Shown here piece after piece: positions 19,491 to 30,132 of a stretch of DNA of 64,000 nucleotides (positions within the stretch are counted from its first letter, which is position 1; each line of letters starts with the position of its first letter). A program made the position numbers and the translations under genes. This DNA is from Halomonas sp. ML-15 (GTDB taxonomy: Bacteria > Pseudomonadota > Gammaproteobacteria > Pseudomonadales > Halomonadaceae), in assembly GCF_014779595.1 (NCBI RefSeq), contig NZ_JACXZT010000019.1, positions 585,010 to 649,009 of the forward strand, written 5' to 3'. The notes beneath the pieces are model-generated. The model made no database searches. It worked only from the letters and a program-made list of their open reading frames with translations, and was not told the origin of the DNA.

Positions 19491-20060
19491 TTATCGTGCG
19501 TCGACTAACCAGTCAGCGAAACCGCCCAGGTCATCGAAGATCCGTGTTTGGCCTTCTGGGGAAGCCAGTTCCGGATGCTTGGCCAGTGTTCGCTTGCCTT
19601 TTCCGGTGCGCACCAGGGCAAGGTGGCAACCCACGGCCTCACCCGCCTGCAGGTCTCGTAGGCTATCACCTACCATCCAGCTGCCTTCCAATGATTCCAG
19701 CTGCAGGGCGTGCTGTATTTGCTTGAGCATGCCCGGCAGTGGCTTGCGACAGTCGCAGCCATCATCGGGCCCGTGAGGGCAGTAGGCGATATGCGCTAGC
19801 CGGCCTCCGGTGTCGGCAATCAAAGCCTTCAGGTGCTCATGCATGATGCCGAGAGTGGCCTCGTCGTAGTAGCCACGCGCTATGCCTGATTGGTTGGTGG
19901 CCACGGCAACTGTCCAACTTGCCTGGCATAGCCGTGAGATTGCGTCGATAGCCTGGGGATAAGGCTCAAACTCGTCCAGTGACTTTATATAGTCGTCGGA
20001 GTCTTTGTTGATGACTCCGTCGCGGTCGAGAATCACCAAGTGGTCGGCTAGAGGTGGCAT
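19491..20060 (-). CDS. gmhB: D-glycero-beta-D-manno-heptose 1,7-bisphosphate 7-phosphatase
   Basis: 189 residues from ATG 20060, which has AGGA 5 nt upstream; the longer open frame adds a non-conserved leader across two parS sites. This HAD-superfamily phosphatase removes the 7-phosphate in ADP-heptose synthesis for the LPS inner core. It shows LDRDGVIN (11-18, catalytic Asp12 and Asp14), TNQSGIARG, the zinc-binding CPHGPDDGCDCRKP and WMVGDSLRDLQAG. Its partners hldD and hldE are in the same window at 23.4 and 32.7 kb. The C-terminus faces the gyrB terminator. Confidence 0.94.
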   Translation of the reverse strand: MPPLADHLVILDRDGVINKDSDDYIKSLDEFEPYPQAIDAISRLCQASWTVAVATNQSGIARGYYDEATLGIMHEHLKALIADTGGRLAHIAYCPHGPDDGCDCRKPLPGMLKQIQHALQLESLEGSWMVGDSLRDLQAGEAVGCHLALVRTGKGKRTLAKHPELASPEGQTRIFDDLGGFADWLVDAR

Positions 20061-20097
20061 GGGGGTCCTGTTATTCACGGCTGGCAGTGAGACGCAG

Positions 20098-20113
20098 TGT
20101 TTCACGTGGAACA
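20098..20113. promoter_or_regulatory. parS: parS-like site 4 (upstream of gmhB)
   Basis: TGTTTCACGTGGAACA, identical to site 3, in the 199-bp gap between the gmhB start and the glyS stop. Confidence 0.85.
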
Positions 20114-20165
20114 TCGTCTGCCAAGGCTGAGGTAACGCACTGCCAATGCGTTTCCATAGCCGCGA

Positions 20166-20181
20166 TGTTCCACGTGAAACA
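20166..20181. promoter_or_regulatory. parS: parS-like site 5 (gmhB-glyS gap)
   Basis: TGTTCCACGTGAAACA, the reverse complement of the variant at sites 3 and 4, 52 bp from site 4. Two sites in one short gap suggest a ParB nucleation centre. Confidence 0.85.
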
Positions 20182-20259
20182 TACGGCATGACGGCGTGGT
20201 GGCATAGAAAAGGGCCGGCGAGCATTGTTCGCCGGCCCCAACCTAGTCGCCTATCAAGC

Positions 20260-22332
20260 TTACTGCTGAAGCTCGGCGATATCTGCCACTTCAAGGAATA
20301 GTGATTGGAGTTCGGCGAGCAGAGCCAGACGGTTGTCGCGTACGGCTGGATCTTCGGCCATTACCATCACCTGCTCGAAGAAGGCGTCTACCGGCTCGCG
20401 AAGGGTCGCAAGGGCATCTAGAGCCTCGGCATAGCGGGCCTTGGCAAATAGCGGCATGACATGCTCGCGTTGCTGGGTAACTGCGTCATGCAGCGACCGC
20501 TCGGCGGGCTCTTGCAGCAGATTTGCCACTACTTGGCTACCAACGGCGCCTTCCTGCTTGGCGAGAATATTGGAAACGCGCTTATTGGCCGCAGCCAATG
20601 CCGCAGCCTCGTCGCGCTGAGTAAAGGCTTGTACAGCATACAGGCGGCGGGCGAAATCTAGCGGGCGTGTGACCGGGCGGGCGCGGACCGCCAGATAGCT
20701 CCCGACCGAGACGCCTTCGTCCTGGGCCCAGGCGCGAAAGCGCTCGAGCATATAGTCGAGCACATCGTCGACCAAATGATCCGCCTGGGGCAGGTCGCGA
20801 TGCTGCGAGGCAGCCAGCTCAAGCAATTCACGCAGGTCGAGGTCGAGCTCGCCCTTGACCATGATGTTGAGAATACCGATGGCCGCGCGGCGCAGTGCAA
20901 AGGGATCTTTGGCACCGGTGGGGCGCTGGCCGATACCGAAGATGCCGGTCAGAGTATCGAGGCGGTCGGCCAGTGCCAGCGCCAGGCCGGTGCGGGACTG
21001 CGGGATCTCATCAGTGGCAAAGCGTGGCAGGTACTGCTCATAAAGCGCCTGAGCAACTTCCTCGGGCTCACCGTCCTGGCGGGCGTAGTAGCAGCCCATG
21101 ATGCCCTGCAGCTCAGGGAATTCGAGCACCATTTCAGTGACCAGGTCGCACTTGGCTAGTCGTGCAGCACGCTCGGCATGGGCGCTATCGCCACCGATGC
21201 GTTCGGCGATGGCGTGTGCCACCACGGCGGTACGTTGTGCCTTATCGGCCAGCGAGCCGAGCTGCTGCTGAAAGACCACCTCGCCGAGACCTGCCTGGCG
21301 CTCTGCGAGTGGCGTCTTGCGGTCGATGTCATAGAAAAAGGCGGCATCAGCCAGACGCGGGCGAATCACCTTCTCGTTGCCGTCGATAACGCGTTCTGGA
21401 TCGTGGCTCTCGATATTGGCGATGGTAATGAACAGTGGCTTGAGCTTGCCGTCCTCGCCGAGGAGATGGAAGTACTTCTGGTTGGCCTTCATCGAGGAGA
21501 TCAGACACTCCGGCGGCACTTCGAGGAAGCGCTCATCGAAGCTACCGGTGAGCGCTACGGGCCACTCGACCAGGCCGCTGACCTCGGTGAGCAGCGCCTC
21601 GTCGATGACGGCCTGGGCGTCCAGTACTTCTGCCTCGGCAAGCACCTGCTCGCGAATACGCTCACGGCGGCGCTGACGATCTGCCAGGACATAGGCGTTC
21701 TCGAGTGCGCCGAGATAGTCGTCAGCATGGGCCAGCGAGATCGCGCCGGGGGCATGAAAACGGTGCCCATAGGTGAGGCGATCCGCCTTGAGGCCAAGTG
21801 TCTCGGCCTCAATCACGCGATCGCCATATAGCATCACCAACCAGTGGACTGGGCGAGAGAATTCAATGCGAGAGGCGCCCCAGCGCATGTTCTTGGGTAC
21901 CGGAAGCGCCGCGATGGCCTTGTCGACGATGACCGGCAGAAGCCGCTCGATGGTGTCACCCTGCTGGCGTTCACGAAAGCCGAGCCAGGTGCCCTTGTCA
22001 GTTTCGAGGTGGATCAGGTCACTGACGTCGACGCCGCAGGAGCGGGCGAAGCCCTCGGCGGCTTTGGTGGGTTGGCCATCCTTGAAGGCGGCAGCCAGGG
22101 CTGGCCCTCGGCGCTCGATCTCGCGATCGGGCTGCTTGTCGGCCAGCTCGCTGATATGAACAGCCAGGCGGCGCGGCGAGGCGTAGGCGGTGACCTTGCC
22201 GAAGCTCACCTCGGCGTCGCTCAGTCCCTGGCGGATGCCGGCGGCCAGTGCATCGGAGAGGCGATCAATGGCAGTGGGGGGCAGTTCCTCGACCCCGAGT
22301 TCGACCAGAAGCGAGTGGAAAGCCATACTCAT
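20260..22332 (-). CDS. glyS: Glycine--tRNA ligase beta subunit
   Basis: 690 residues from ATG 22332, which overlaps the glyQ stop as ATGA; E. coli GlyS has 689. It is the beta subunit of the alpha2beta2 glycyl-tRNA synthetase. Diagnostic segments include [12 protein letters not shown] at the N-terminus, [40 protein letters not shown] and [12 protein letters not shown]. Longer in-frame extension upstream of 22332 is only glyQ read in another frame. It is translationally coupled to glyQ. Confidence 0.97.
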   Translation of the reverse strand: MSMAFHSLLVELGVEELPPTAIDRLSDALAAGIRQGLSDAEVSFGKVTAYASPRRLAVHISELADKQPDREIERRGPALAAAFKDGQPTKAAEGFARSCGVDVSDLIHLETDKGTWLGFRERQQGDTIERLLPVIVDKAIAALPVPKNMRWGASRIEFSRPVHWLVMLYGDRVIEAETLGLKADRLTYGHRFHAPGAISLAHADDYLGALENAYVLADRQRRRERIREQVLAEAEVLDAQAVIDEALLTEVSGLVEWPVALTGSFDERFLEVPPECLISSMKANQKYFHLLGEDGKLKPLFITIANIESHDPERVIDGNEKVIRPRLADAAFFYDIDRKTPLAERQAGLGEVVFQQQLGSLADKAQRTAVVAHAIAERIGGDSAHAERAARLAKCDLVTEMVLEFPELQGIMGCYYARQDGEPEEVAQALYEQYLPRFATDEIPQSRTGLALALADRLDTLTGIFGIGQRPTGAKDPFALRRAAIGILNIMVKGELDLDLRELLELAASQHRDLPQADHLVDDVLDYMLERFRAWAQDEGVSVGSYLAVRARPVTRPLDFARRLYAVQAFTQRDEAAALAAANKRVSNILAKQEGAVGSQVVANLLQEPAERSLHDAVTQQREHVMPLFAKARYAEALDALATLREPVDAFFEQVMVMAEDPAVRDNRLALLAELQSLFLEVADIAELQQ

Positions 22333-23291
22333 GCGTCTCCCTGTGTGTCGGCGGCGGCTGCGTCGAGCAGCTCGCGTCGAAGGGCGTCCGGTGCCATGGG
22401 GAAGCCGGCGGCCTTGCGTGATTCGTAGTAGGCGTGGGCCACGTCGCGGGCCATGGTACGCACGCGCAGTATGAAGCGCTGTCGTTCGGTGACCGAGATG
22501 GCGTGGCGCGCATCGAGCAGGTTGAAGGTATGCGATGCCTTGAGCACCATCTCGTAGGCGGGCAGCGGCAGGCCGGCTTCGAGCAGCTTGCTGCACTCGC
22601 GCTCCTGATGGTCGAAGGCGCCGAAGAGTGCCGGCACGTCGGCGTGCTCGAAATTATAGGCCGACTGTTCGCGCTCGTTCTGCAGATAGACGTCGCCATA
22701 GGTGACCTTGCGACCATCGGGCGCATGGGTCCAGATCAGGTCATAGACGCTGTCGACGTCCTGCAGGTACATGGCGATGCGCTCGAGCCCATAGGTCAGC
22801 TCGCCGGTGACCGGGTAGCACTCGATGCCACCGGCCTGCTGAAAATAGGTAAACTGGGTGACTTCCATGCCATTGAGCCAGACCTCCCAGCCTAGTCCCC
22901 AGGCGCCCAGAGTCGGGGACTCCCAGTTGTCTTCGACGAAGCGGATGTCGTGGACCAGCGGATCGATTCCGAGACGCTCAAGGGAACCCAAGTAGAGGTC
23001 CTGGAGGTTGGAAGGAGATGGCTTCATCACTACCTGGAACTGATAGTAGTGCTGCAGGCGGTTGGGGTTCTCGCCGTAGCGGCCGTCGGTCGGGCGGCGA
23101 GAGGGCTGGACGTAGGCGGCGTTCCAGGTCTCGGGACCAATGGCACGCAGGAAGGTAGCCGGATGAAAGGTGCCGGCACCAACTTCCATATCCAGCGGCT
23201 GCATGATCACGCAGCCGTGTTCGGCCCAGTATTGCTGCAGGGCGAGAATCAGCCCCTGGAAGGTTGTCACGTCTGGCGTCGACTGTGTCAT
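22329..23291 (-). CDS. glyQ: Glycine--tRNA ligase alpha subunit
   Basis: 320 residues from ATG 23291 ([20 protein letters not shown]). The upstream in-frame ATG at 23339 adds 16 non-conserved residues. It is the catalytic class II subunit, with motif segments [37 protein letters not shown] and [13 protein letters not shown]. It overlaps glyS by four bases. The ribosome-binding site is weak (GGTGC). A 148-bp divergent gap separates it from hldD. Confidence 0.96.
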   Translation of the reverse strand: MTQSTPDVTTFQGLILALQQYWAEHGCVIMQPLDMEVGAGTFHPATFLRAIGPETWNAAYVQPSRRPTDGRYGENPNRLQHYYQFQVVMKPSPSNLQDLYLGSLERLGIDPLVHDIRFVEDNWESPTLGAWGLGWEVWLNGMEVTQFTYFQQAGGIECYPVTGELTYGLERIAMYLQDVDSVYDLIWTHAPDGRKVTYGDVYLQNEREQSAYNFEHADVPALFGAFDHQERECSKLLEAGLPLPAYEMVLKASHTFNLLDARHAISVTERQRFILRVRTMARDVAHAYYESRKAAGFPMAPDALRRELLDAAAADTQGDA

Positions 23292-23439
23292 TGCTGATGC
23301 ACCGTTGGCCCATGAATTCAAGAACCGCCAAGTATACAATTACCAGCGAATCGGTTATAGGCGCGGCGCAGGAATGTCGCTCCGGCCATCGCCCCGACGC
23401 CTGCCTCGGCGGTGCGCGGCAACGGAAGAGGATACAGAG

Positions 23440-24396
23440 ATGATCGTAGTGACGGGCGGCGCCGGTTTTATCGGTGCCAATCTGGTCAAGGCGCTGAACG
23501 CGCGTGGCCGCGAGGATGTGCTGGTGGTCGACGATCTGAGTGACGGAACCAAGTTCGTCAACCTGGCCGACTGCACCCTGGGTGACTACCTCGACAAGGA
23601 CGATTTCCTGATGCGTGTCGAGGCCGAACTGCGAGGCGAAGACGCCAGCTTGCCAAGTATCGAAGCGATCTTTCACCAGGGTGCCTGCTCGGACACCACC
23701 GAGTGGGACGGCCGCTTTATGCTCGAGAACAATTTCGAGTACTCCAAGGTGCTGCTGCACTACTGCCAGCACAAGGGTATTCCATTTCTATATGCCTCCT
23801 CGGCGGCGACCTACGGCGGCAGCGAGGTGTTCGTCGAAGCGCCCGAGCACGAGCGTCCGCTTAACGTCTACGGCTACTCCAAGCTGCTGTTCGATCAGTA
23901 TGTGCGGGCTCGCTGGGACCAGTTCGCCAGCCAGGTAGTGGGCTTCCGCTACTTCAACGTCTATGGGCCGCGGGAGCAGCACAAGGGCAAGATGGCGAGC
24001 GTCGCCTACCACCACCATACCCAGGTCAAGGCGGGCGAGAACCCCAAGCTGTTCGGCGCCTGGGACGGCTACGACGCCGGCATGCAGAGTCGCGACTTTG
24101 TTTATGTTGGCGACGTGGTTGATGTCAACCTGTGGTTCCTCGAGCATCCCGAGCAGTCGGGCATCTTCAACCTGGGTACCGGCCGCGCCGAGCCCTTCAA
24201 GGCCATCGCCGAGAGTGTGATCGACTACTACCGACAGGGTGATATTGACTTCATCGATTTTCCCGACGAGCTCAAGGGGCGCTACCAGAGCTATACCCGC
24301 GCCGATATCTCACGGCTGCGCGCCGCCGGCTACCCCTATGAGTTCAAGACCGTCGCCGAAGGCGTAGGGGACTATCTGGAGTGGTTGAATGGCTGA
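23440..24396 (+). CDS. hldD: ADP-L-glycero-D-manno-heptose 6-epimerase
   Basis: 318 residues from ATG 23440, which has AGAGGA about 8 nt upstream; an earlier open frame runs antisense over glyQ and is not used. This extended short-chain dehydrogenase converts ADP-D-glycero- to ADP-L-glycero-D-manno-heptose, the donor for the LPS core. It shows the NADP-binding [11 protein letters not shown] (5-15), the catalytic YGYSK motif, [12 protein letters not shown] and [17 protein letters not shown], all characteristic. Its 3' end overlaps waaF by 8 bp, so the pair is coupled. Confidence 0.96.
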   Translation: MIVVTGGAGFIGANLVKALNARGREDVLVVDDLSDGTKFVNLADCTLGDYLDKDDFLMRVEAELRGEDASLPSIEAIFHQGACSDTTEWDGRFMLENNFEYSKVLLHYCQHKGIPFLYASSAATYGGSEVFVEAPEHERPLNVYGYSKLLFDQYVRARWDQFASQVVGFRYFNVYGPREQHKGKMASVAYHHHTQVKAGENPKLFGAWDGYDAGMQSRDFVYVGDVVDVNLWFLEHPEQSGIFNLGTGRAEPFKAIAESVIDYYRQGDIDFIDFPDELKGRYQSYTRADISRLRAAGYPYEFKTVAEGVGDYLEWLNG

Positions 24397-25411
24397 TGCC
24401 GGTGAGCGGTTCCTGGTCGTAGGACCCTCCTGGGTCGGCGATATGGTGATGGCGCAGAGCCTGCTGATGACCCTCAAGGCGCGCCACCCTGGGTGCCGAA
24501 TCGGTGTCGTTGCGCCGGCCTGGTCGTTGCCGATGCTGTCGCGCATGGCGGAAGTCGACGAGGCGATCGCCCTCGGGGTGGGGCACGGTGAGTTTGGCTG
24601 GCGGGCACGCCGGCAGCTGGCGGCAGCGCTGCGCGGGCGCTTTGATCGCGCCATCGTACTGCCGCGTTCGTGGAAATCGGCGCTGGTGCCATTTCTGGCG
24701 CGTATTCCACAGCGCCTCGGTTTCACCGGTGAACAGCGGGTGGTGCTGCTCAACCGGCGTCGCCATCTCGACAAGGCGCGGCTCGATCAGACCGTCAAGC
24801 GCTTCGTGTCACTGGGCTTGCCGGACCAAGAGGCGGCTAACGGCGACTTTGCGATTCCACGCCCGCGGCTGGCAGTGGACGCCGCCAATCTCGTCGAACT
24901 GCGCCTGGCCCTGGGACTCTCATCGCGCCCGGCGATTGGCATGATGCCGGGCGCCGAATATGGACCGGCCAAGCAGTGGCCGCCAGCCTACTTTCGGCAG
25001 TTAGCTGTTTGGCTGGTTGAGGCGGGGTATGAGGTACGGGTGCTGGGTGGCCCCAAGGACGTCGAGGATGGGGAGCAGATCGCCGCTGGGTTGGAGCACG
25101 TGCACAATCTGTGTGGAAAGACGCAGCTGGCGGATGCCGTGGATCTGCTGGCGGATTGCCAGCAGGTAGTGACCAACGACTCGGGGTTGATGCACGTGGC
25201 AGCAGCGGTGGGGACGCGGGTGCATGCCCTCTACGGCTCCTCGTCGCCCGACTTTACACCGCCGATGACCGCTAGGGCAGAGATCCATCGCCTGGGCCTT
25301 GCCTGTTCGCCATGCTTCGCACGGGTCTGCCCACTGGGCCACACCAACTGTCTTAACCAGCTGCTGCCGAAGCGCATCTTCGATGCGCTGATGGCCTCTC
25401 CTGCAGAGTAA
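24389..25411 (+). CDS. waaF: ADP-heptose--LPS heptosyltransferase II
   Basis: 340 residues, GT9 family. It transfers the second L,D-heptose to the LPS inner core at the cytoplasmic face of the inner membrane. The N-terminus has the family loop [14 protein letters not shown]. The C-terminal donor-binding region has [14 protein letters not shown] and [13 protein letters not shown], and the tail [17 protein letters not shown] is typical of WaaF rather than WaaC. It overlaps hldD by 8 bp, and its stop sits one base from the stop of the convergent OpgB-like gene. Confidence 0.93.
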   Translation: MADAGERFLVVGPSWVGDMVMAQSLLMTLKARHPGCRIGVVAPAWSLPMLSRMAEVDEAIALGVGHGEFGWRARRQLAAALRGRFDRAIVLPRSWKSALVPFLARIPQRLGFTGEQRVVLLNRRRHLDKARLDQTVKRFVSLGLPDQEAANGDFAIPRPRLAVDAANLVELRLALGLSSRPAIGMMPGAEYGPAKQWPPAYFRQLAVWLVEAGYEVRVLGGPKDVEDGEQIAAGLEHVHNLCGKTQLADAVDLLADCQQVVTNDSGLMHVAAAVGTRVHALYGSSSPDFTPPMTARAEIHRLGLACSPCFARVCPLGHTNCLNQLLPKRIFDALMASPAE

Positions 25412-25412
25412 G

Positions 25413-27062
25413 CTACATCACCGGTGGCAGCTCCTCCTCCTCCTCGCTGAGGCCCTCGTCCTGCTGCTGGCGAGCTGTCGGCGCCAGGCCATCCCATAGC
25501 CTCAATTGCAGCTCCCTCTCCTCGCGCAGCTTGGTGTTGATCAGCTCAATCTGATGGCGCTCGAGCAGCGTCTGGACCGGCGACAGCAGTGAAGCGCCGA
25601 GGCCGGCGCGGTGCTGATGAATCTCGAAGCCCATGGCCTCGAGGATAGTCGGGAAGACGTCGACCATCGACGACTCGCGCTCGATGCGCTGGGGCTCCAG
25701 ATCGTTACCGAGCAGCATAAAGGTGTTGTCGCGGGGACCGGCAATCAGGTCATCCCAGGCCGAGACGCGCATGGTCAGGTGGTCGCTGGCGATCACCACC
25801 AGGGTGTTGTCGAGCAGTCCCTCGGCTGAGAGGTCTTCGAGCAGTTCACGGGTCAGCCAGGCGTTGCACTCCACCGAGTAGAGGATATCGACGCCGTCGA
25901 ACTCACCCTGGCGGTCGAGGCAGCGCTGAGCCGGATGACCATAGGGGGCGTGGGCGCCGATGGTCAGGGTGGTGAGGTTCCAGGGCGCGTCGCCGGCGTC
26001 CAGTTCGCGTACCTCTTCGATGACGAAATCGAACAGGGTATCGTCGTAGAGCCCCCAGCTGTTGAGGTATTCGGGATCCTCCATGCGCGGGACCAGCTCC
26101 TCGCGACCGTAGACGGTGTCGAAGCCGTGACCATAGTAGAACAGCCCCTTGCCGGCGAAGACCTTGCTGGCCCCGCCCAGATAGGTTTGCTGGTATCCCT
26201 GCTCGCTGAGCAGGTCGCCAAGGCAGGTCACGCCGGGGACCACATCGTCGAGGGGTTCGAACTGACGGTCATGAAGCAGGCCCGCAGGCATCAGCGGGCT
26301 GCCGCACTGGCTGGCGATCATGCCGGCCATGGTCCAACCGGTGTTATCGATCTGACGAACCCCTTCGAAGACCTTGCCCTGCTCGCCGATCACGTCGAAG
26401 TCGGCATAGGCGTCGCCGAAGCGTTCACGGTCGGCATAGGTGCGCTCGATGCTCTCTATGTAGATGAATAGCAAGTTGGGCGGCGCATCCGGGGTGCTGT
26501 GGATCACAGGCTCTACATAGCGGCGGTCGAGCCAGGCACCATCATCGGCGACGATGGCGGCACTGCGCTGGGTAATGCCGTGGAGCAGCGGGTTGCTGGC
26601 CAGTAGCAGCAGCGCCAGGATGCGCTCAATCAGCCGCCAGCGATGATCGTTACGTACCAGCCAGGTAAAGGCGACGATAATGACGACCGCGCAAAGGGTA
26701 GAGGCAATGGCAGCCACGATACGGCTGGCACCGCCGTGGTCGGTCATCCCTGCTTGCAGATGGAAATAGATGGCACCCAGATCGACGATGCCGAAGCTGG
26801 CCGCCAGATAGACGTACAGCCACCACAGCAGCAGTGGCACCAGCGACCAGGGGATCACCGCCTTGGGCGGTCGCGGGTGACGCGGCGCGCCCCAGCGGAA
26901 CAGATAGGCGATAAGCAGCCAAGCGGCGCCGACCAGGAAAAATGGCCAGGGGCCGAAGGGCAGCAGCGAGGCCGTCGCATAGGCCAGGCAGCCGCCCAGG
27001 AAGATCAGTGCCCACCAGCGTGGCTGGCGTAGCCTGGGGTTGCGGAGTACGGCAGGGATCAT
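25413..27062 (-). CDS. OpgB/LtaS-like membrane sulfatase-fold phosphoglycerol or phosphoethanolamine transferase
   Basis: 549 residues. The first ~165 hold about five hydrophobic segments, then a periplasmic sulfatase (alkaline-phosphatase) domain. IYIESIERTY supplies the first metal-binding Glu. DNTGWTMAGMIASQCGSPL carries the catalytic Thr, as in OpgB (MdoB). GGASKVFAGKGLFYYGHGFD also matches OpgB, and VIASDHLTM supplies the second metal site. OpgB adds phosphoglycerol to osmoregulated periplasmic glucans. The surrounding LPS genes leave open a role in decorating LPS with phosphoethanolamine or phosphoglycerol. The Glu-rich C-terminal tail (EEEEEL) is unusual. Confidence 0.8.
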   Translation of the reverse strand: MIPAVLRNPRLRQPRWWALIFLGGCLAYATASLLPFGPWPFFLVGAAWLLIAYLFRWGAPRHPRPPKAVIPWSLVPLLLWWLYVYLAASFGIVDLGAIYFHLQAGMTDHGGASRIVAAIASTLCAVVIIVAFTWLVRNDHRWRLIERILALLLLASNPLLHGITQRSAAIVADDGAWLDRRYVEPVIHSTPDAPPNLLFIYIESIERTYADRERFGDAYADFDVIGEQGKVFEGVRQIDNTGWTMAGMIASQCGSPLMPAGLLHDRQFEPLDDVVPGVTCLGDLLSEQGYQQTYLGGASKVFAGKGLFYYGHGFDTVYGREELVPRMEDPEYLNSWGLYDDTLFDFVIEEVRELDAGDAPWNLTTLTIGAHAPYGHPAQRCLDRQGEFDGVDILYSVECNAWLTRELLEDLSAEGLLDNTLVVIASDHLTMRVSAWDDLIAGPRDNTFMLLGNDLEPQRIERESSMVDVFPTILEAMGFEIHQHRAGLGASLLSPVQTLLERHQIELINTKLREERELQLRLWDGLAPTARQQQDEGLSEEEEELPPVM

Positions 27063-27200
27063 GGCAAGCGCTCGGCAGAGTCTGAGTGCCTCCTAGCTTA
27101 GCAAGGCTCGGCGCTGGCTCATACGCTTGCAGGCCTTGGGTTTGCCGGGTTCGCCGCGCAGCTCTACACTTGGCGGTTTGCCGACCTTGAAGGATGCCCC

Positions 27201-27974
27201 ATGTCGTTGGCCGCGGTAGTGATCGTCAAGAACGAGGCCGAGCACCTGGCCGCTTGCCTCGAGACCCTGCGCTGGGTCGATGAGCTGGTGGTGCTGGATG
27301 CCGGCAGCCAGGATGCCAGCGTCGAGATCGCGCGGCGCTATGCCGATAAGGTAGCGGTGGATGCCGACTGGCAGGGCTTCGGCGTTCAGCGTCAGCGCGC
27401 CGAGGCGCTGGTAGAGAGCGACTGGGTACTGATGGTCGATGCCGACGAGCGGGTCACCCCTGAGCTGCGTGCCAGCATCGAGGCGGTGCTGGGTGAGGCG
27501 CCGGCCATCTACCGCGTGGCGCGTCTGTCATGGTGTTTCGGCGCCTATATCCGGCACGCCGGCTGGTACCCCGACCGCGTCGCGCGACTCTATCCGCGCG
27601 GGCGCGCCAATTACGATAGCGCCCTGGTGCACGAGAAACTCACCAACCCGCAGAAGCTGCCAGTGCGCGATCTGCAGGGTGATCTGCTGCACTTTACCTA
27701 TCGCGATCTGCGCCACTATCTGGAGAAATCGGCCCACTACGCCCAGGCCTGGGCCGAACAGCGTGCCGCACGCGGCAAGCGTGGCAGTCTGGCGGCGGGT
27801 ATTGGCCATGGGCTGGGCTGCTTTGTGCGCATGTATCTGCTCAAGGCGGGTTTTCTCGACGGCCGTGCGGGGCTGCTGCTGGCGCTGTTGTCGGCGCACT
27901 CGACCTTTGCCAAGTATGCCGATCTGTGGGTCAGGACCCGGACCGTACCGCCTGACGATCCAGCAGTGCGCTGA
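27201..27974 (+). CDS. waaE: GT2 glycosyltransferase, WaaE/KdtX-like LPS core enzyme
   Basis: 257 residues, with AAGGA 8 nt before the ATG. The short GT2 fold has AAVVIVKNEAEHLAACLETL at the N-terminus, the metal/nucleotide-binding VDADER near residue 79, and the family-specific WCFGAYIRHAGWYPDRVARLYPRG and HFTYRDLRHYLEKSAHYA. WaaE-type enzymes add a glucose branch to heptose I in enterics; the acceptor here is unknown. The last 44 bp overlap the 3' end of the convergent GT9 gene. Confidence 0.82.
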   Translation: MSLAAVVIVKNEAEHLAACLETLRWVDELVVLDAGSQDASVEIARRYADKVAVDADWQGFGVQRQRAEALVESDWVLMVDADERVTPELRASIEAVLGEAPAIYRVARLSWCFGAYIRHAGWYPDRVARLYPRGRANYDSALVHEKLTNPQKLPVRDLQGDLLHFTYRDLRHYLEKSAHYAQAWAEQRAARGKRGSLAAGIGHGLGCFVRMYLLKAGFLDGRAGLLLALLSAHSTFAKYADLWVRTRTVPPDDPAVR

Positions 27975-29004
27975 TACGCAGGGCGGCATCGTTCAGGTCG
28001 ATGCGCGACATGTCGCTCTCGCTGTGCTTGCCCGGCGGAGGGCAGAACGCCAGGCGTTGCTCGGCGGCGTTGCAGGTCTGCCAGCGCAGCGGCGTCGATG
28101 AGCGCTTGGCCGGATAAAAGCCGGCGGTGGCCATGTTGAGGCAGCCGGCCACGTGGAGTGGTCCGGTGGAGCCGGCGATCAATAGGTCGGCGGCGGCGAG
28201 TCCCTGTGCAAAATCGCGCAGCGTCGCCCGCGGCGGCACCAGTTGGGCGTCAAGCCTGTGTTCACCTAGTGCCTCGCAGAGCTTCTCGGCGGTCTGCTGC
28301 TCGCCAGGGCCGAAGGTCAGCAGCCAGTGTGGCGAGCACTGTGCATGCCGGGCGATGCCGGCCGCCAGGTGCGCGTACTGAGTGCTGTCGAGGTTGACCG
28401 CCGAACCGCCGCTGCCAGGGTGCAGGAAGACCCAGGGTCGAGCGAGGTCGAGGTCGAGGGTTTTTGCCAGGCGCCGTCGTTCGGCGTCACGCAGGCCTGC
28501 GTCGAGCGGCCAGTAGGGCGGTGCGACCTGCGGGGGGGTGATGCCCAGCTTCACCAGCAGCGCCTCGGCGAGCTCGAGATTGTAGCTGTACTCGGGCTTT
28601 AGCGAGCGCGACCTGCGCTGACTTACGCGATGGTTGTAGAATAGCTGAGCCCACTTGGTGGCCGGTGCCAGCCGTACCGGGATACCCGCGCGAAAGCCCA
28701 GCCAGCCGATGCGTGGTGTCGAGAACAGGGTCAGCAGCGCGTCGAAGCGAGCGGCGCGCAGCTGATCGAGCAGTGCGCGCTGCGCCTGGCGCGGCGCGCC
28801 GTCGCCGGGGTCGAGGATCACCGCGTCGATCCACGGGCAGGCCTCGGCCAGCGGCGCGGTGTAGGCCGGCACCAGGGCGGTGATATGCAGCCCTGCGTCG
28901 GCCCGCTTGAGGCACGCCAGGGCCGGCCAGGCGAGCATGAAATCGCCGAGTTTATCGTTACGCACCACCAGAATGCGCCGCGGCGCTGACGGGGAAGTGG
29001 TCAT
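27931..29004 (-). CDS. GT9 (heptosyltransferase-family) glycosyltransferase
   Basis: 357 residues from ATG 29004; the open frame continues upstream, but MTTSPSAPRRILVVRNDKLGDFMLAWPAL is the family N-terminus. The GT9 hallmarks are RNDKLGDFMLAWP, PWVFLHPGSGGSAVN and the donor motif LIAGSTGPLHVAGCL followed by GFYP. The C-terminal motif is GSTGPLHVA rather than the NDSG of WaaF, a form seen in less well characterised members (WaaQ-like and O-antigen-linked). No ribosome-binding site is obvious. The start is only 12 bp from the start of the divergent GT4 gene. Confidence 0.78.
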   Translation of the reverse strand: MTTSPSAPRRILVVRNDKLGDFMLAWPALACLKRADAGLHITALVPAYTAPLAEACPWIDAVILDPGDGAPRQAQRALLDQLRAARFDALLTLFSTPRIGWLGFRAGIPVRLAPATKWAQLFYNHRVSQRRSRSLKPEYSYNLELAEALLVKLGITPPQVAPPYWPLDAGLRDAERRRLAKTLDLDLARPWVFLHPGSGGSAVNLDSTQYAHLAAGIARHAQCSPHWLLTFGPGEQQTAEKLCEALGEHRLDAQLVPPRATLRDFAQGLAAADLLIAGSTGPLHVAGCLNMATAGFYPAKRSSTPLRWQTCNAAEQRLAFCPPPGKHSESDMSRIDLNDAALRISALLDRQAVRSGS

Positions 29005-29016
29005 GGGAGAGTCGTC

Positions 29017-30132
29017 TTGTCGTACAAGGTCATGCACATCTGCCTCTCGAGCGGCTGGGGTGGTCTGGAAATGTATCCCTCGCGGATTATACCCGAGCTG
29101 CAGCGCCAGGGCTGGCAGGTCCACGGTCTGGCGCTAGCCGGCTCACGGGTCGCGGATAGCCTGCAGGCGGCGGGTATTACACCGCTGACGGTGGCGTCCC
29201 GGGGCCGAGCGCTGCTGGCTGTGCTGCGTATCCTGGACTATCTGCGCCGCCACGAGATCCGGGTGCTGCACTGCCATAAGTCCTCCGACCTACGCCTGGC
29301 CGCGCTGCTCAAGACGCTACGACCGGGCCTGCGACTGTTCTTCACCGAGCATATGGGCGTGACACGGCCCAAGAAGGGACTCTACCATCGCTGGGCCTAC
29401 GGTAAACTGAGCAGAATGTTTTCGATCAGCGAGGCGACCCGGGCGCGCAACCTCAACGCCTTCTCGCTGCCCGCCGAGCGTATCCAGCGACTCTATCTGG
29501 GCATCGACCCTGGGCCCTATGCGAGCGGTGGCGACAGCGAGACGCTGCGCAGCGAACTCGGTGCATCCCAGGGGGAGCTGCTGATCGGCCTGCCTGGGCG
29601 CCTGACGCCGGGCAAGGGCCAGGATGTCTGGCTGGAGGCACTGGCCCTGCTGACCCAGCGGTCGCCGGCGCTGCACTGGCATGCGGTCATGATCGGCGGC
29701 CTGACCGCCAGCGAGGGGAGCGACGAGCCCTATGTCGCCCAGCTCAAGTCCCAAGTGGCGGCACTGGGGCTGACCGAGCGGGTCAGCTTCGCGGGCTTTC
29801 GCCGTGATCTGCCGCGCCTGCTGGGAGCGCTGGATATTGTCTGTATCCCCTCGACCAACGAAGCCTTCGGCTTGACGGTGATCGAGGCCATGGCCGCCGG
29901 GCGCCCGGTAGTGGGTGCCGACAGTGGGGCGATTCCCGAGCTGCTCGACAGCGAGGTCGGTCTCCTGGCCGCCCCCGACGACGCCGAGGCCTGGGCTGTT
30001 CAGCTGGAGGCCCTGGCCGCTGCCCCCGAGCTGCGCGAGGCGCTTGGGGCGGCGGCCGCTGGACGGGTGCGGCGCGATTTCACGCTCAGTGCCCACGTGG
30101 CGGCGCTCAGCGACGCCTACGCATCGGTATAA
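29017..30132 (+). CDS. GT4-family glycosyltransferase (LPS core or surface glycan)
   Basis: 371 residues from TTG 29017, which has GGGAGAG 5 nt upstream; ATG 29032 is the alternative. GT-B fold: the N-terminal acceptor domain begins KVMHICLSSGWGGLEMY, the C-terminal donor domain has GLPGRLTPGKGQDVWLEAL, and the retaining-enzyme E-x7-E motif is EAFGLTVIEAMAAGRPVV. DSGAIPELL and VGLLAAPDD follow as usual. Donor and acceptor cannot be predicted; location suggests LPS core extension. The last 16 bp overlap the convergent kdkA 3' end. Confidence 0.82.
   Translation: MSYKVMHICLSSGWGGLEMYPSRIIPELQRQGWQVHGLALAGSRVADSLQAAGITPLTVASRGRALLAVLRILDYLRRHEIRVLHCHKSSDLRLAALLKTLRPGLRLFFTEHMGVTRPKKGLYHRWAYGKLSRMFSISEATRARNLNAFSLPAERIQRLYLGIDPGPYASGGDSETLRSELGASQGELLIGLPGRLTPGKGQDVWLEALALLTQRSPALHWHAVMIGGLTASEGSDEPYVAQLKSQVAALGLTERVSFAGFRRDLPRLLGALDIVCIPSTNEAFGLTVIEAMAAGRPVVGADSGAIPELLDSEVGLLAAPDDAEAWAVQLEALAAAPELREALGAAAAGRVRRDFTLSAHVAALSDAYASV

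Noticed and set aside
20061..20294. N-terminal extension of gmhB to 20294
   Set aside because: The extension overlaps the glyS 3' end and two parS sites and is not part of the HAD phosphatase fold; ATG 20060 has a proper ribosome-binding site.
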